Of a stretch of DNA of 64,000 bases, positions 19,965-29,793 are shown piece after piece. The stretch spans positions 372,001 to 436,000 of the forward strand of contig NZ_JAUSSR010000001.1 of assembly GCF_030812475.1 (NCBI RefSeq), given 5' to 3'. How positions within the stretch are numbered: position 1 is the first letter of the stretch; every line of letters starts with the position of its first letter. The translations under genes were made by a program, and so were the position numbers. The notes beneath the pieces are model-generated. The model made no database searches and was not told the origin of the DNA. It saw only the letters and a program-made list of their open reading frames with translations. This stretch comes from Pseudomonas lini. GTDB taxonomy: Bacteria; Pseudomonadota; Gammaproteobacteria; Pseudomonadales; Pseudomonadaceae.

Positions 19965-20507
19965 ATGACGATGTCGGCCCGCCTCGCAATCATGTTCTTC
20001 GCAGCGCTGCTCAGCGCCTGCGCCAGCCGCACATCGCCGCCAGCACCGGCACCGGTGATTCGCGCGCCGCTGGTTTTCGGTCCTTCCCAAGCCTTTTCTC
20101 CCGCCGCCGAAGACGTGCTGTTTCGCGCGCTCGGCCTCGTCGGCACGCCCTATCGGTGGGGCGGCAACACTCCGGATTCGGGCTTTGATTGCAGCGGGCT
20201 GATTGGCTACGTCTACCGCGATGTGGCCGGTATTGCCCTGCCGCGCACGACTCGCGAGATGATCGGCATGCAAGCGGCCAGTGTCGGCAAAGAAGGCCTG
20301 CAAACCGGCGACCTGCTGTTCTTCGCCACCAATGGCGGCTCCCAGGTCAGCCACGCCGGGATCTATGTCGGCGAAGGGCGCTTCGTCCATGCGCCGGCCA
20401 CGGGTGGTACGGTCAAGCTCGACAGCTTGTCCAAGACTTATTGGCAGAAAGCCTACCTGAGCGCCAAGCGTGTGTTACAACCAGAGCATCTGGCACATAA
20501 CCCATAG
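19965..20507 (+). CDS. Second NlpC/P60 family lipoprotein
   Basis: This 180-residue paralogue of the preceding gene product has a lipobox LLSAC (Cys19), a Pro/Ala linker and an NlpC/P60 domain with FDCSGLIGYVYR (catalytic Cys) and QVSHAGIYVGEGRFVHAPA (catalytic His). The open frame runs further upstream across a terminator. The ATG at 19965 is chosen because it gives a clean lipoprotein signal and has AGGA 10 bases upstream. The pair probably arose by tandem duplication and diverged. Confidence 0.89.
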   Translation: MTMSARLAIMFFAALLSACASRTSPPAPAPVIRAPLVFGPSQAFSPAAEDVLFRALGLVGTPYRWGGNTPDSGFDCSGLIGYVYRDVAGIALPRTTREMIGMQAASVGKEGLQTGDLLFFATNGGSQVSHAGIYVGEGRFVHAPATGGTVKLDSLSKTYWQKAYLSAKRVLQPEHLAHNP

Positions 20508-20523
20508 ATCGCAGAGTCTGGCC

Positions 20524-21177
20524 ATGACCGCTCGCACGCTCAATCTCGATGATTCCCTGTATCAGTACCTGCTCGACGTCTCCCTGAGGGAGACGCCGCT
20601 GCTCAAGCGCTTGCGCGACGAAACCCAGGCGCTGCCCATGGCGCGTTGGCAGGTGGCGCCGGAGCAGGGGCAGTTCCTCGCGTTGCTGGTGAAGCTCACC
20701 GGCGCCAGGCGTGTGCTGGAAGTGGGCACGTTCACCGGTTACAGCGCCTTGTGCATGGCGGCGGCGTTGCCGGATGACGGATCGCTGATCTGTTGCGATA
20801 TGCCCGGCGACTACAACGCGACCGCGCGTCGGTACTGGCAGGAAGCGGGTCTTGCGCAGCGGATCGATCTGCGGTTGGCGCCGGCGCTGGAAACCCTGGC
20901 CGGGCTGGATCAGGCAGGGCAGTTCGACCTGATATTCATCGATGCCGACAAGGCCAATTACCCGAGTTATCTGGAGCATGCGTTGCGCTTGCTGCGGGTC
21001 GGTGGGCTGGCGGTGTTCGATAACACCCTGTGGAGTGGGCGGGTGCTTGAGAGCAATCCCGACAGCGCAGACACCCGGGCCATCCAGGCGCTCAATCTGG
21101 CCTTGAAGGATGACGTGCGGGTGGATCTGTCGTTGTTGCCGTTGGGGGATGGGTTAACCTTGTGCCGCAAGCGCTAG
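20524..21177 (+). CDS. O-methyltransferase (CCoAOMT-like, class I SAM)
   Basis: This 217-residue SAM-dependent methyltransferase resembles caffeoyl-CoA/catechol O-methyltransferases. SAM-binding motif I is RVLEVGTFTGYSALCMA near residues 61-77. The metal-binding Asp region is DLIFIDADKANYPSYLEH, followed by GGLAVFDNTLWSGRV. It starts 16 bases after the second NlpC gene and may be co-transcribed with it. The substrate is unknown. Confidence 0.87.
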   Translation: MTARTLNLDDSLYQYLLDVSLRETPLLKRLRDETQALPMARWQVAPEQGQFLALLVKLTGARRVLEVGTFTGYSALCMAAALPDDGSLICCDMPGDYNATARRYWQEAGLAQRIDLRLAPALETLAGLDQAGQFDLIFIDADKANYPSYLEHALRLLRVGGLAVFDNTLWSGRVLESNPDSADTRAIQALNLALKDDVRVDLSLLPLGDGLTLCRKR

Positions 21178-21209
21178 GCAGGTGATTTTTGGGTGGCGGT
21201 GATGGCCTC

Positions 21210-21367
21210 TTCGCGAGCAAGCCCTCTCCCACATGGATCTCTGTTGACCACAGAAATTGTGAGCGCCCGAGATCCCTGTGGGAGCGAGCCTGCTCGCGAA
21301 GGGGCCGGCACATTCAACATCGTTGTTGCCGGATCGACCGCTTTCGCGAGCAGGCTCGCTCCCACAG
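21210..21367. repeat. Cluster of three REP elements
   Basis: REP units occur at 21210-21233 (a diverged copy with GCCCTCTCC), 21276-21300 and 21343-21367. The last two form a perfect inverted pair of the GAGCCTGCTCG variant. The first is an inverted partner with mismatches. They lie between convergent genes. Confidence 0.9.
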
Positions 21368-21384
21368 GTGATGCCGGGTTGCAG

Positions 21385-22698
21385 TTATTTAGTCGCCGAC
21401 ACCCGCCACACCTTGTTCCCCACATCATCCGCCACCAGCAAACCGCCCTGTCGATCGATCACCACTCCCACCGGACGGCCCATGGCTTTTTCGTCGTCGC
21501 TGAGGAATCCGGTGAGCACATCGACCGGTTGCCCGACCGGTTTGCCCGCACTGAATGGCACGAAAATCACTTTGTAGCCACTGTGCGGATCGCGGTTCCA
21601 CGAGCCGTGCTGGCCGATGAAGGCGCCTTCCTTGAATTGCGTCGGCAGGGTGTTGCCTTCTGCAAAGGTCAGGCCCAGCGAGGCCGTGTGCGGGCCGACT
21701 GCGTAGTCCGGCACGATGGCCTTGGCCACCAGGTCGGGATTCTGCGGGGTTACGCGCGCATCGACATGTTGCCCGTAATAGCTGTAAGGCCAGCCATAGA
21801 ACCCGCCGTCCTTCACCGAAGTGATGTAGTCCGGTACCAGATCGCTGCCGATTTCGTCACGCTCATTGACCGCTGTCCACAGCGCTCCACTCCGTGGCTC
21901 CCAAGCCAGGCCGTTGGGATTGCGAATGCCCGAAGCGAAGATCCGGTGGTTGCCGGTGGCGCGGTCCACTTCCCAGATCGCCGCGCGACCTTCTTCCTGG
22001 TCCATGCCGTTTTCGGCGACATTGCTGTTGGAGCCCACCGTTACGTACAGCTTGCTCCCGTCCTTGCTGGCGATGACGTTTTTGGTCCAATGATGGTTGA
22101 GCGTGCCCCCCGGCAGATCGACCACTTTGATCGGTGGCGACTTGATCGCCGTCTCGCCATCTTCGTAGTGGAAACGCAGCAAGCGGTCCGTATCGGCCAC
22201 GTACAGGTCAGTGCCGACCAGGGTCATGCCGAACGGCGAATTGAGGTTTTCCAGAAACACCGTACGGGTTTCGGCGATACCGTCGTGGTCCTTGTCTCGC
22301 AGCAGCGTGATGCGATTCGGGCTCGGTACGCCGGCACCGGCACGGCCCATGACTTTCTTCATGACCCAGCCTTTGACGCCTTTGCCATCATCGGGTTTGG
22401 GTGGCGCGTTGGTTTCGGCGACCAGCACATCGCCGTTGGGCAACACATAAAGCCAGCGCGGGTGATCGAGGTCTTCGGCAAAGGCAGCAACCTGGGTTCC
22501 CGCCGCGGCGACAGGTTTTGCACCGTCGGGCCAGCCTATCGCCGGGGCGATGTTCACCGTCGGGATCAGGGTCTTGTTCGGTTCCGGCAGCTTGGGCGAC
22601 GGTCCGGTGCCGTCCATGACTTGCAGGCTGGAGGTTTCGCCACAGGCGGCGAGCCCTCCGGTGAGCGCGATGACGAGAACGAGCTGGGGCTTGCGCAT
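21385..22698 (-). CDS. PQQ-dependent sugar dehydrogenase-like lipoprotein
   Basis: This 437-residue exported protein has a lipobox (GLAAC, Cys19) and a six-bladed beta-propeller domain of the soluble glucose/L-sorbosone dehydrogenase family. Typical blade motifs include [41 protein letters not shown] and [13 protein letters not shown]. The ATG at 22698 gives the lipoprotein signal and has GGGAAGA upstream. Members oxidise aldoses in the periplasm, but many are uncharacterised. It is divergent from the cobalamin operon. Confidence 0.84.
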   Translation of the reverse strand: MRKPQLVLVIALTGGLAACGETSSLQVMDGTGPSPKLPEPNKTLIPTVNIAPAIGWPDGAKPVAAAGTQVAAFAEDLDHPRWLYVLPNGDVLVAETNAPPKPDDGKGVKGWVMKKVMGRAGAGVPSPNRITLLRDKDHDGIAETRTVFLENLNSPFGMTLVGTDLYVADTDRLLRFHYEDGETAIKSPPIKVVDLPGGTLNHHWTKNVIASKDGSKLYVTVGSNSNVAENGMDQEEGRAAIWEVDRATGNHRIFASGIRNPNGLAWEPRSGALWTAVNERDEIGSDLVPDYITSVKDGGFYGWPYSYYGQHVDARVTPQNPDLVAKAIVPDYAVGPHTASLGLTFAEGNTLPTQFKEGAFIGQHGSWNRDPHSGYKVIFVPFSAGKPVGQPVDVLTGFLSDDEKAMGRPVGVVIDRQGGLLVADDVGNKVWRVSATK

Positions 22699-22831
22699 GC
22701 TGATCTTCCCTATGGACGCATTGATACAATCATAGAGAAGCCTGGAGGCGCGATGGTTCAACCGGTCAGCCCTGGGGCGCTTTCTCAATTGACGCTCCAC
22801 CCCCAACCCTCTAACCTTCGCGGCTTGTTTC

Positions 22832-23037
22832 AGGTGCTCTGTGGCGATGGCCGACAGAGTGAAACAGGGAAGTCGGTGAATGACAGTCTTCGAAGGATGA
22901 AGCGTCATGATCCCGACGCTGCCCCCGCAACGGTAAATGAGTGAAGACTGCGCCTTGAGCCACTGTGTCGACAGCCGACATGGGAAGGCGCGCAGTCAGG
23001 CCAGCGCCGCTCATGAGCCCGGAGACCGGCCTGATCC
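22832..23037 (+). ncRNA. Cobalamin (AdoCbl) riboswitch
   Basis: All the conserved blocks of the B12 riboswitch appear in order: GGTGCTC at the 5' stem, AGGGAAGTCGGTGAA, CCCCCGCAACGG with TAA after it (from 22922), the B12 box GCCACTG (22959-22965), GGGAAGGC and the 3' GGAGACCGGCCTG (23021-23033). It lies in the leader of cobO, so adenosylcobalamin should repress the cob operon. Confidence 0.93.
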
Positions 23038-23044
23038 ATCCAGC

Positions 23045-23074
23045 GGCATCACGGTGGGCGATGCCAGGCTTTTT
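23045..23074 (+). terminator. Possible expression-platform hairpin of the cob riboswitch
   Basis: GGCATC and GATGCC (23045-23050, 23060-23065) form a short stem, followed by AGGC and five T, just after the riboswitch core. It may be the regulated terminator. The stem is short, so control of translation is an alternative. Confidence 0.45.
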
Positions 23075-23129
23075 GCCGTCTATTCTTGTGCCTGCCCGCC
23101 GTTATCCAGCCCCAACGGAGAGCTCCCCC

Positions 23130-23741
23130 ATGACTGATACCCCCGATCGTGATGAACGTCACCTGGCGCGCATGCTGCGCAAAAAAGCCGTGATCGATGA
23201 ACGCATCGCCAATTCCCCGAACGAGTGCGGCCTGCTGCTGGTGCTGACCGGCAACGGCAAAGGCAAGAGCAGTTCGGCCTTTGGCATGCTCGCCCGATCC
23301 CTTGGCCATGGCATGCAGTGTGGCGTGGTGCAGTTCATCAAGGGCCGCAACAGCACCGGCGAAGAACTGTTTTTCCGCCGTTTTCCGGAGCAGGTGCGGT
23401 TTCATGTGATGGGCGAGGGCTTCACCTGGGAAACCCAGGACCGTCAGCGTGATATCGCGGCCGCCGAAGCCGCCTGGGCCGTGTCCCGGGAACTGCTGAG
23501 CGATCCGTCCATCGGCCTGGTGGTGCTCGATGAGTTGAACATCGCCCTCAAGCACGGTTATCTCGACCTCGATCAGGTGCTCAGCGACTTGCAGGCGCGT
23601 CCGCCAATGCAGCATGTGGTGGTCACCGGTCGCGGTGCCAAACCGGAAATGATCGAGCTGGCCGATACCGTGACCGAAATGGGTGTGATCAAGCACGCGT
23701 TCCAGGCCGGGATCAAGGCGCAAAAAGGCGTCGAATTGTGA
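23130..23741 (+). CDS. cobO: Cob(I)yrinic acid a,c-diamide adenosyltransferase
   Basis: This enzyme attaches the adenosyl ligand to the cobalt of the corrinoid. It has 203 residues of the CobA/CobO (BtuR) family, with the P-loop LTGNGKGKSSSAFGML near residues 38-53, VVQFIKG after it and VVLDELNIAL as Walker B. The ATG at 23130 has GGAG 9 bases upstream and follows the riboswitch. The stop overlaps the cobB start by 4 bases. Confidence 0.95.
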   Translation: MTDTPDRDERHLARMLRKKAVIDERIANSPNECGLLLVLTGNGKGKSSSAFGMLARSLGHGMQCGVVQFIKGRNSTGEELFFRRFPEQVRFHVMGEGFTWETQDRQRDIAAAEAAWAVSRELLSDPSIGLVVLDELNIALKHGYLDLDQVLSDLQARPPMQHVVVTGRGAKPEMIELADTVTEMGVIKHAFQAGIKAQKGVEL

Positions 23742-25138
23742 GTCAGCCACGTCATTGCCCGGCGGTCTTGATTGCCGCGCCGGCCTCCGGTCAGGGCAAG
23801 ACCACCGTCACCGCCGCACTGGCCCGGTTGCACCGCAATCAGGGGCGCAAGGTGCGGGTCTTCAAATGCGGTCCGGACTTCCTCGACCCGATGATTCTCG
23901 AGCGCGCCAGCGGTGCGCCGGTGTATCAGCTGGACATGTGGATGGTCGGCGAGCAGGAAAGTCGTCGACTGTTGTGGGAAGCCGCCGCCGAGGCCGACCT
24001 GATCCTGATCGAAGGGGTCATGGGGCTGTTCGACGGTACGCCGTCCAGCGCCGACCTGGCGCGGCACTTCGGGGTGCCGGTGCTGGGAGTGATCGACGGC
24101 ACCGCCATGGCCCAGACCTTTGGCGCGCTGGCCCTGGGTCTGGCGCGCTATCAGCCGGACTTGCCGTTTGCCGGGGTGTTGGCCAACCGCGTGGGCACGC
24201 TGCGCCATGCGCAATTGCTCGAAGGCAGCCTGACTGAAGGCTTGCGCTGGTATGGCGCCTTGTCCCGGGAGACCGGGATCGAACTGCCCAGCCGTCACCT
24301 GGGGCTGGTGCAGGCCAGCGAGTTGAACGATCTAGATCTGCGCCTCGACGCCGCGGCCGATGCCCTGGCCAGCAGTTGCGAGGTGGCGTTGCCCCCGGCT
24401 GTGGAATTCGCCGCCCCCGATGTGATCGCTGTCGAGCCATTGCTGGCCGGCGTGCGGATCGCGGTGGCCCGTGACGAAGCCTTTGCCTTCACCTACGGCG
24501 CGAGCCTGGATCTGCTACGCGCCATGGGCGCCGAATTGCTGTTTTTCTCGCCGATCCGTGATGCCCGATTACCGGAGGCGGACAGTCTCTACCTGCCGGG
24601 CGGTTATCCGGAGTTGCACCATGTGGCGCTGTCGCGGAACACATCGATGCTCGACGCGATTCGCGCGCACCATGGGGCGGGCAAACCGTTGCTGGCCGAG
24701 TGTGGTGGCATGTTGTATCTGCTTGATTCGTTGACCGATGTCGACGGCACTCGTGCCGGGTTGGTCGGTTTGCTGACCGGGGATGCGGTGATGCAGAAGC
24801 GTCTGGCTGCGTTGGCCTTGCAGGCGGTTGAGCTGCCGGAAGGGTTACTGCGTGGGCATACCTATCATCATTCGCTGACCAGCACCGGGCTTGAGCCGAT
24901 TGCCCGTGGGCTGAGCCCGAATGGCGGCCGCGGGGCGGAGGCGGTTTATCGTCAGGGGCGGATGACGGCCTCTTATGTGCATTTTTATTTTCCGTCCAAT
25001 CCCACTGCCATAGCCGCACTGTTCGCGCCTGGCCTTGAGGGCGCCTTCGCGAGCAGGCTCGCTCCCACAGTTGACCGCGTTTCGTCAGGCAACACACTTG
25101 CAAATGTGGGAGCGAGCCTGCTCGCGAAGAGGCCATGA
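23738..25138 (+). CDS. cobB: Cobyrinate a,c-diamide synthase with a REPIN-derived C-terminal tail
   Basis: This glutamine-dependent enzyme amidates the a and c side chains of (hydrogeno)cobyrinate. It has 466 residues. An N-terminal ATP-binding domain ([18 protein letters not shown]) is followed by a class I glutamine amidotransferase domain with its Cys in [15 protein letters not shown] and a His-rich GHTYHHS. The canonical end is [19 protein letters not shown], near residue 431. The last 35 or so residues are translated through two REP elements (FASRLAPTV...[10 protein letters not shown]). The stop overlaps the bluB start by 4 bases. The tail is probably non-functional but tolerated. Confidence 0.94.
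   Translation: MSQPRHCPAVLIAAPASGQGKTTVTAALARLHRNQGRKVRVFKCGPDFLDPMILERASGAPVYQLDMWMVGEQESRRLLWEAAAEADLILIEGVMGLFDGTPSSADLARHFGVPVLGVIDGTAMAQTFGALALGLARYQPDLPFAGVLANRVGTLRHAQLLEGSLTEGLRWYGALSRETGIELPSRHLGLVQASELNDLDLRLDAAADALASSCEVALPPAVEFAAPDVIAVEPLLAGVRIAVARDEAFAFTYGASLDLLRAMGAELLFFSPIRDARLPEADSLYLPGGYPELHHVALSRNTSMLDAIRAHHGAGKPLLAECGGMLYLLDSLTDVDGTRAGLVGLLTGDAVMQKRLAALALQAVELPEGLLRGHTYHHSLTSTGLEPIARGLSPNGGRGAEAVYRQGRMTASYVHFYFPSNPTAIAALFAPGLEGAFASRLAPTVDRVSSGNTLANVGASLLAKRP
25046..25128. repeat. REPIN inside the 3' end of cobB
   Basis: Inverted REP units at 25046-25070 and 25105-25128 carry matching GAGCCTGCTCG arms. The element lies entirely within the open frame of cobB and supplies its C-terminal codons. 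It ends 6 bases before the bluB start codon. Confidence 0.93.
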
Positions 25139-25785
25139 CAGACAACGCCTTCTCCGAAGCCGAACGCGCTGCCGTCTACCGTGCAATCGCCGAACGCCGC
25201 GACATGCGCCACTTCACCGGTGGCACCGTCGCGCCCGATCTACTGCGACGCCTGCTCGAATCCGCCCACCAGGCCCCGAGCGTGGGCCTGATGCAGCCCT
25301 GGCGCTTCATCCGCATCAGCGACCGTGCCCTGCGCGGCAAAATCCAACAGCTGGTGGAAGAAGAACGCATCCGCACCGCCGAAGCCCTCGGCGAGCGCAG
25401 CGACGAATTCATGAAGCTCAAGGTCGAAGGCATCAACGACTGCGCCGAAGTGCTGGTCGCCGCGCTGATGGACGAGCGCGACCGGCATATCTTCGGCCGC
25501 CGCACCTTGCCGGAAATGGACATGGCCTCGTTGTCCTGCGCAATCCAGAACCTGTGGCTGGTATCCCGTGCCGAAGGGCTGGGCATGGGCTGGGTCTCTT
25601 TGTTCGAGCCGCAAGCCCTGGCCGACTTGCTGGAAATGCCCACCGGCGCCAAGCCGTTGGCCGTGCTGTGCCTGGGGCCGGTGAAGGAATTCTACCCGGC
25701 ACCGATGCTGGCACTCGAAGGCTGGGCCCAGCCGCGTCAGCTTGGCGAATTGCTGTACGAAAATTATTGGGGAGTGAGTCAATGA
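25135..25785 (+). CDS. bluB: 5,6-dimethylbenzimidazole synthase
   Basis: BluB fragments reduced FMN with oxygen to make dimethylbenzimidazole, the lower base of B12. It has 216 residues of the nitroreductase fold, with [28 protein letters not shown] and [12 protein letters not shown] typical of BluB. Its start overlaps the cobB stop by 4 bases, and its stop overlaps the next gene by 4 bases. Its presence shows an aerobic route to the lower ligand. The GCGAAGAGG in the edge of the REP may act as its ribosome-binding site. Confidence 0.93.
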   Translation: MTDNAFSEAERAAVYRAIAERRDMRHFTGGTVAPDLLRRLLESAHQAPSVGLMQPWRFIRISDRALRGKIQQLVEEERIRTAEALGERSDEFMKLKVEGINDCAEVLVAALMDERDRHIFGRRTLPEMDMASLSCAIQNLWLVSRAEGLGMGWVSLFEPQALADLLEMPTGAKPLAVLCLGPVKEFYPAPMLALEGWAQPRQLGELLYENYWGVSQ

Positions 25786-26690
25786 GTGTGGCGTTATTGA
25801 GTGTTGCCGCGGTGGCGCTGGATGCGCTGCTGGGTGAGCCCAAACGCTGGCATCCGCTGGTTGCGTTCGGCCGTTTTGCCGACCGCATCGAGCAACGTTT
25901 CAACAGCGAAGGTCGCGGCTGGCGCAGTCACGGTGTCAGCGCGTGGTTGATCGCGGTCGTGCCGCTGACCTTGCTGGCCACGGCTTTATCCTGGGCGCCT
26001 TATGTCGGCTGGATCGTCGACATCCTCGCGCTCTATTGCGCCCTCGGCATGCGCAGCCTCGGCGAACACGTCGAGCCAGTGGCCAAGGCCCTGCGCAGCG
26101 ATGATATTGACGAAGCACGCAAGCGCGTGGGTTATCTGGTCAGCCGCCAGACCAGCGAACTGGATAAGACCGAAGTCGCCCGCGCCGCCACCGAATCGGT
26201 GCTGGAGAACGGCAGCGACGCGGTCTTTGCCGCGCTGTTCTGGTTCGCCGTGGCGGGAGTGCCCGGCGTGGTGCTGTATCGACTGAGCAACACCCTCGAT
26301 GCGATGTGGGGTTACCGCAACGAGCGTTTCGAACGATTCGGCTGGGCCGCGGCCAGGATCGACGATGTGCTCAATTACATTCCCGCACGCCTGGTGGCGT
26401 TGACCTACGCGCTGCTGGGCAAGACCCGCCTGGCGTTGAGATGCTGGCGCATTCAGGGGCCGACCTGGGACAGCCCGAATGCCGGGCCGGTAATGGCCGC
26501 CGGTGCCGGCGCCCTCGGCGTCGAGTTGGGCGGGGCGGCGATCTATCACGGTGACCTGCATCATCGCCCGCAGCTGGGTGAAGGCTTGCCGGCGGATGCC
26601 GACTCCATCGACCGTGGCTGGCAATTGGTCAAGCGCGGGGTATGGTTGTGGTTGCTGATCCTTTGCGTGGGGGCTGAATTTTATGCTTGA
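25782..26690 (+). CDS. cbiB: Adenosylcobinamide-phosphate synthase
   Basis: This 302-residue polytopic inner-membrane protein attaches the aminopropanol (phosphate) arm to adenosylcobyric acid. It is called CobD in the Pseudomonas denitrificans naming. [18 protein letters not shown] at residues 11-28 is the family signature. Hydrophobic segments and the conserved [21 protein letters not shown] near residue 230 follow. It overlaps bluB by 4 bases and the next gene by 8 bases. Confidence 0.93.
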   Translation: MSVALLSVAAVALDALLGEPKRWHPLVAFGRFADRIEQRFNSEGRGWRSHGVSAWLIAVVPLTLLATALSWAPYVGWIVDILALYCALGMRSLGEHVEPVAKALRSDDIDEARKRVGYLVSRQTSELDKTEVARAATESVLENGSDAVFAALFWFAVAGVPGVVLYRLSNTLDAMWGYRNERFERFGWAAARIDDVLNYIPARLVALTYALLGKTRLALRCWRIQGPTWDSPNAGPVMAAGAGALGVELGGAAIYHGDLHHRPQLGEGLPADADSIDRGWQLVKRGVWLWLLILCVGAEFYA

Positions 26691-27675
26691 GCACGGAGGT
26701 CGATTACGCAAGGCGGCGCTCGAATACGGCATTGCCGAAGCCGACTGGCTGGACCTGTCCAGCGGCCTCGCACCCTGGCCGTTCGCGGTCCCGGATATCC
26801 CGTTGCACGCCTGGGCACGCTTGCCGGAAACCGACGACGGTCTGGAGCAGGCCGCCTGCGACTACTACGGCGCCGCACACGTGCTGCCGGTGGCCGGTTC
26901 GCAAATGGCGATCCAGCTGTTGCCGCGTTTGCGTCGCGTCGGCAAGGTCGGCGTGCTCTCGCCCTGTTACGCCGAGCACGCCGAAGCGTGGCGCCGCAGC
27001 GGCTATATCGTGCGTGAAGTGCTGGAGCAGGAAGTCGACTTCTTTCTCGACAGCCTGGACGTGCTGGTGGTGGTCAATCCGAACAATCCCACCGGCCTGA
27101 GCCTGACCCCGGATCGTCTGCTGGACTGGCATGCGAAACTGGCCCAGCGCGGTGGCTGGCTGGTAGTGGACGAGGCGTTCATGGACAACACGCCGCACCT
27201 GAGCCTGGCGCCTGTTGCCCATCAGGTCGGATTGATCGTGCTGCGCTCCTTCGGCAAGTTTTTCGGTCTGGCCGGTGTGCGCCTGGGGTTTGTGCTGGCC
27301 GAGCGCAGGCTGCTCAAGTTGCTGGCCGAGCAGGTAGGGCCGTGGGCGGTCAGCGGGCCGACCCGGATCGTGGGGCAGGCCTGCCTGCTGGACACCGAAG
27401 GCCACGCCCGCCAACGGCAGCGCACCGAAGTGGCCAGCGAGCGTCTGGCGCGGTTGCTGGCACAATACGGTCTCGCTCCCCAGGGCGGTTGCGCGCTGTT
27501 TCAATGGCTGATCAACGAGCGCGCCGAAGCCCTGCATGAATTCATGGCCCGGCGCGGCATTCTGCTGCGGTTATTCACCCACAACAGCAGCCTGCGATTC
27601 GGCTTGCCCGCCGATGAAGCCGACTGGACACGTCTCGCGCAAGCGTTCGAAGCCTACATCAGGGAAGCCCAATGA
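26683..27675 (+). CDS. cobC: Threonine-phosphate decarboxylase
   Basis: This PLP enzyme of the class I/II aminotransferase fold makes aminopropanol phosphate from threonine phosphate for the nucleotide loop. It has 330 residues. The start [16 protein letters not shown] is typical. VNPNNPTG lies near residue 128, and the PLP lysine is in [17 protein letters not shown]. It is called CobC in P. denitrificans naming and CobD in Salmonella. The gene overlaps both neighbours. Confidence 0.92.
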   Translation: MLEHGGRLRKAALEYGIAEADWLDLSSGLAPWPFAVPDIPLHAWARLPETDDGLEQAACDYYGAAHVLPVAGSQMAIQLLPRLRRVGKVGVLSPCYAEHAEAWRRSGYIVREVLEQEVDFFLDSLDVLVVVNPNNPTGLSLTPDRLLDWHAKLAQRGGWLVVDEAFMDNTPHLSLAPVAHQVGLIVLRSFGKFFGLAGVRLGFVLAERRLLKLLAEQVGPWAVSGPTRIVGQACLLDTEGHARQRQRTEVASERLARLLAQYGLAPQGGCALFQWLINERAEALHEFMARRGILLRLFTHNSSLRFGLPADEADWTRLAQAFEAYIREAQ

Positions 27676-29123
27676 CTACGTTGATGGTGCAGGGCACCAC
27701 GTCGGACGCCGGCAAGAGCACGCTGGTGACGGCACTCTGTCGCTGGGTCACCCGCCAGGGCATCAGCGTCGTGCCGTTCAAGCCACAGAACATGGCCCTC
27801 AACAGTGCCGTGACCGCCGATGGCGGCGAGATCGGTCGCGCGCAAGCGGTGCAGGCCCAGGCGGCCAACCTTGAACCGCATACCGACATGAATCCGGTGC
27901 TGCTCAAGCCCAACAGCGATACCGGCGCCCAGGTGATCATCCATGGCCGCGCCGTCACGACCATGAATGCGGTGGCCTACCACGACTACAAAGCCATCGC
28001 CATGCAAGCGGTGCTGGCTTCCCATGAACGGCTGAGCGGGGCTTATCCGGTGGTCATGGTCGAAGGCGCAGGCTCGCCGGCGGAGATCAATCTGCGTGCC
28101 GGCGACATCGCCAACATGGGCTTCGCCGAGGCGGTGGACTGCCCGGTGGTGTTGATTGCCGACATCAATCGCGGCGGAGTATTCGCGCATCTGGTGGGCA
28201 CACTGGAATTGCTGTCGCCGAGTGAACAGGCACGGGTCAAAGGTTTCATCATCAACCGTTTTCGCGGCGACATTGCGTTACTGCAGCCGGGGCTGGATTG
28301 GCTGGAGGCGCGCACTGGCAAACCGGTGATCGGCGTGTTGCCCTATGTGATGGACCTGCACCTGGAAGCCGAGGACGGTATCGATCAGCGTCAGACCGAC
28401 AAGGCGGACCAGGTGCTCAAAGTGCTGGTGCCCGTGCTGCCGCGAATCAGCAACCACACCGATTTCGATCCGCTGCGTCTGCACCCGCAAGTGGACCTGC
28501 AATTCATCGGCCCCGGGCAGGCGATCCCGCCCGCCGACTTGATCATTCTTCCGGGTTCAAAAAGCGTGCGCAGCGACCTCGCGTATCTGCGGGCCAATGG
28601 CTGGGACACCGCTATCAGTCGTCATCTGCGCTATGGCGGCAAAGTGCTGGGTATCTGTGGCGGTCTGCAAATGCTCGGTGAGCAGGTGCATGACCCGCTG
28701 GGCCTCGAAGGGGCGCCCGGGTCGAGCGCCGGTTTGGGTTGGCTGGCCTTCGAGACGCAGCTTGAACAAGAGAAGCAATTGCGCAATGTGCGCGGGCGTC
28801 TGGCGCTGGAAGATGCGCCGGTCACGGGTTATGAAATCCATGCCGGCGTGACCACCGGGCCGGCGCTGGAGAGCGCGGCCGTGCAGCTGGACGATGGTCG
28901 CTGCGATGGCGCGCAAAGTCTCGACGGGCAGATCTTTGGCACCTATCTGCATGGGCTGTTCGAATCGCCGGCGGCGTGCAGTGCGTTGTTGCGTTGGGCG
29001 GGGTTGCAGGAGGTGCAGGAAGTGGATTACCACGGGTTGCGCGAGCGCGATATCGAGCGGTTGGCGGATCTGGTGGAGAAGCATCTGGATACCCGGCTGT
29101 TGCGTGAGCTCTGCGGGTTTTGA
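27672..29123 (+). CDS. cobQ: Cobyric acid synthase
   Basis: This enzyme makes four glutamine-dependent amidations that turn adenosylcobyrinate a,c-diamide into adenosylcobyric acid. It has 483 residues. The ATP-binding domain begins [20 protein letters not shown], and the central region has [15 protein letters not shown]. The C-terminal amidotransferase domain has Cys in [12 protein letters not shown] and a catalytic His in TYLHGLFES. It overlaps cobC by 4 bases. A REPIN separates it from cobU. Confidence 0.95.
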   Translation: MTTLMVQGTTSDAGKSTLVTALCRWVTRQGISVVPFKPQNMALNSAVTADGGEIGRAQAVQAQAANLEPHTDMNPVLLKPNSDTGAQVIIHGRAVTTMNAVAYHDYKAIAMQAVLASHERLSGAYPVVMVEGAGSPAEINLRAGDIANMGFAEAVDCPVVLIADINRGGVFAHLVGTLELLSPSEQARVKGFIINRFRGDIALLQPGLDWLEARTGKPVIGVLPYVMDLHLEAEDGIDQRQTDKADQVLKVLVPVLPRISNHTDFDPLRLHPQVDLQFIGPGQAIPPADLIILPGSKSVRSDLAYLRANGWDTAISRHLRYGGKVLGICGGLQMLGEQVHDPLGLEGAPGSSAGLGWLAFETQLEQEKQLRNVRGRLALEDAPVTGYEIHAGVTTGPALESAAVQLDDGRCDGAQSLDGQIFGTYLHGLFESPAACSALLRWAGLQEVQEVDYHGLRERDIERLADLVEKHLDTRLLRELCGF

Positions 29124-29141
29124 GGTGCTTGTGCCGGCCTC

Positions 29142-29232
29142 ATCGCGGGCAAGCCCGCTCCCACAGGGATTTTCGTCATATACAAAACCTGCTCCCGACG
29201 CGAAACCCTGTGGGAGCGGGCTTGCCCGCGAT
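29142..29232. repeat. REPIN with extended arms between cobQ and cobU
   Basis: Inverted REP units at 29142-29166 and 29208-29232 share an unusual GCGGGCAAGCCCGC core in both arms. Complementarity extends to GGCCTC/GAGGCC, so the full inverted repeat spans about 29137-29237. It lies inside the cob operon. Confidence 0.93.
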
Positions 29233-29271
29233 GAGGCCAGACGCCTCACCGAAGATTTTAAGGAATGAACC

Positions 29272-29793
29272 ATGCTGCAACTGATCCTCGGCGGCGCCCG
29301 CTCCGGCAAAAGTCGCCTGGCTGAAAAGCTGGCAACCGACACCGGCCTCCAGGTGACCTACATCGCCACCAGCCAACCCCTGGACGGCGAAATGAACGAC
29401 CGGGTCGCCCATCACCGCGCCCGTCGTCCGGCCGAATGGGCATTGATCGAAGAGCCCATTGAACTGGCCCGCGTGCTGCGCGATACCGCCAGCGCCGATC
29501 ATTGCCTGCTGGTGGACTGCCTGACCCTGTGGCTGACCAACCTGCTGATGCTTGACGACGCCGAGCGTTTGACCGCCGAACGCGAAGCCATGCTCGACTG
29601 CCTGGCATCGCTGCCGGGCGAGATCATTTTTGTCAGCAACGAAACCGGAATGGGTGTCGTGCCACTGGGCGAATTGACTCGCCGCTATGTCGATGAAGCC
29701 GGCTGGCTGCATCAAGCCTTGGCCGAACGTTGTCAGCGCGTCGTCCTGACCGTCGCCGGCCTGCCCCTGACTTTGAAAGGAACTGCGTCATGA
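29272..29793 (+). CDS. cobU: Adenosylcobinamide kinase / adenosylcobinamide-phosphate guanylyltransferase
   Basis: This bifunctional enzyme phosphorylates and guanylylates cobinamide before loop joining. It has 173 residues. The P-loop [16 protein letters not shown] lies at residues 5-20. The guanylylated histidine region is [11 protein letters not shown] near residue 43, followed by [13 protein letters not shown] and [12 protein letters not shown]. It is called CobP in P. denitrificans naming. The stop overlaps the cobT start by 4 bases. Confidence 0.95.
   Translation: MLQLILGGARSGKSRLAEKLATDTGLQVTYIATSQPLDGEMNDRVAHHRARRPAEWALIEEPIELARVLRDTASADHCLLVDCLTLWLTNLLMLDDAERLTAEREAMLDCLASLPGEIIFVSNETGMGVVPLGELTRRYVDEAGWLHQALAERCQRVVLTVAGLPLTLKGTAS

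Noticed and set aside
21193..22944. 583-residue plus-strand frame across the sugar dehydrogenase gene
   Set aside because: It begins inside REP elements and is antisense to a gene with a lipobox and propeller motifs.
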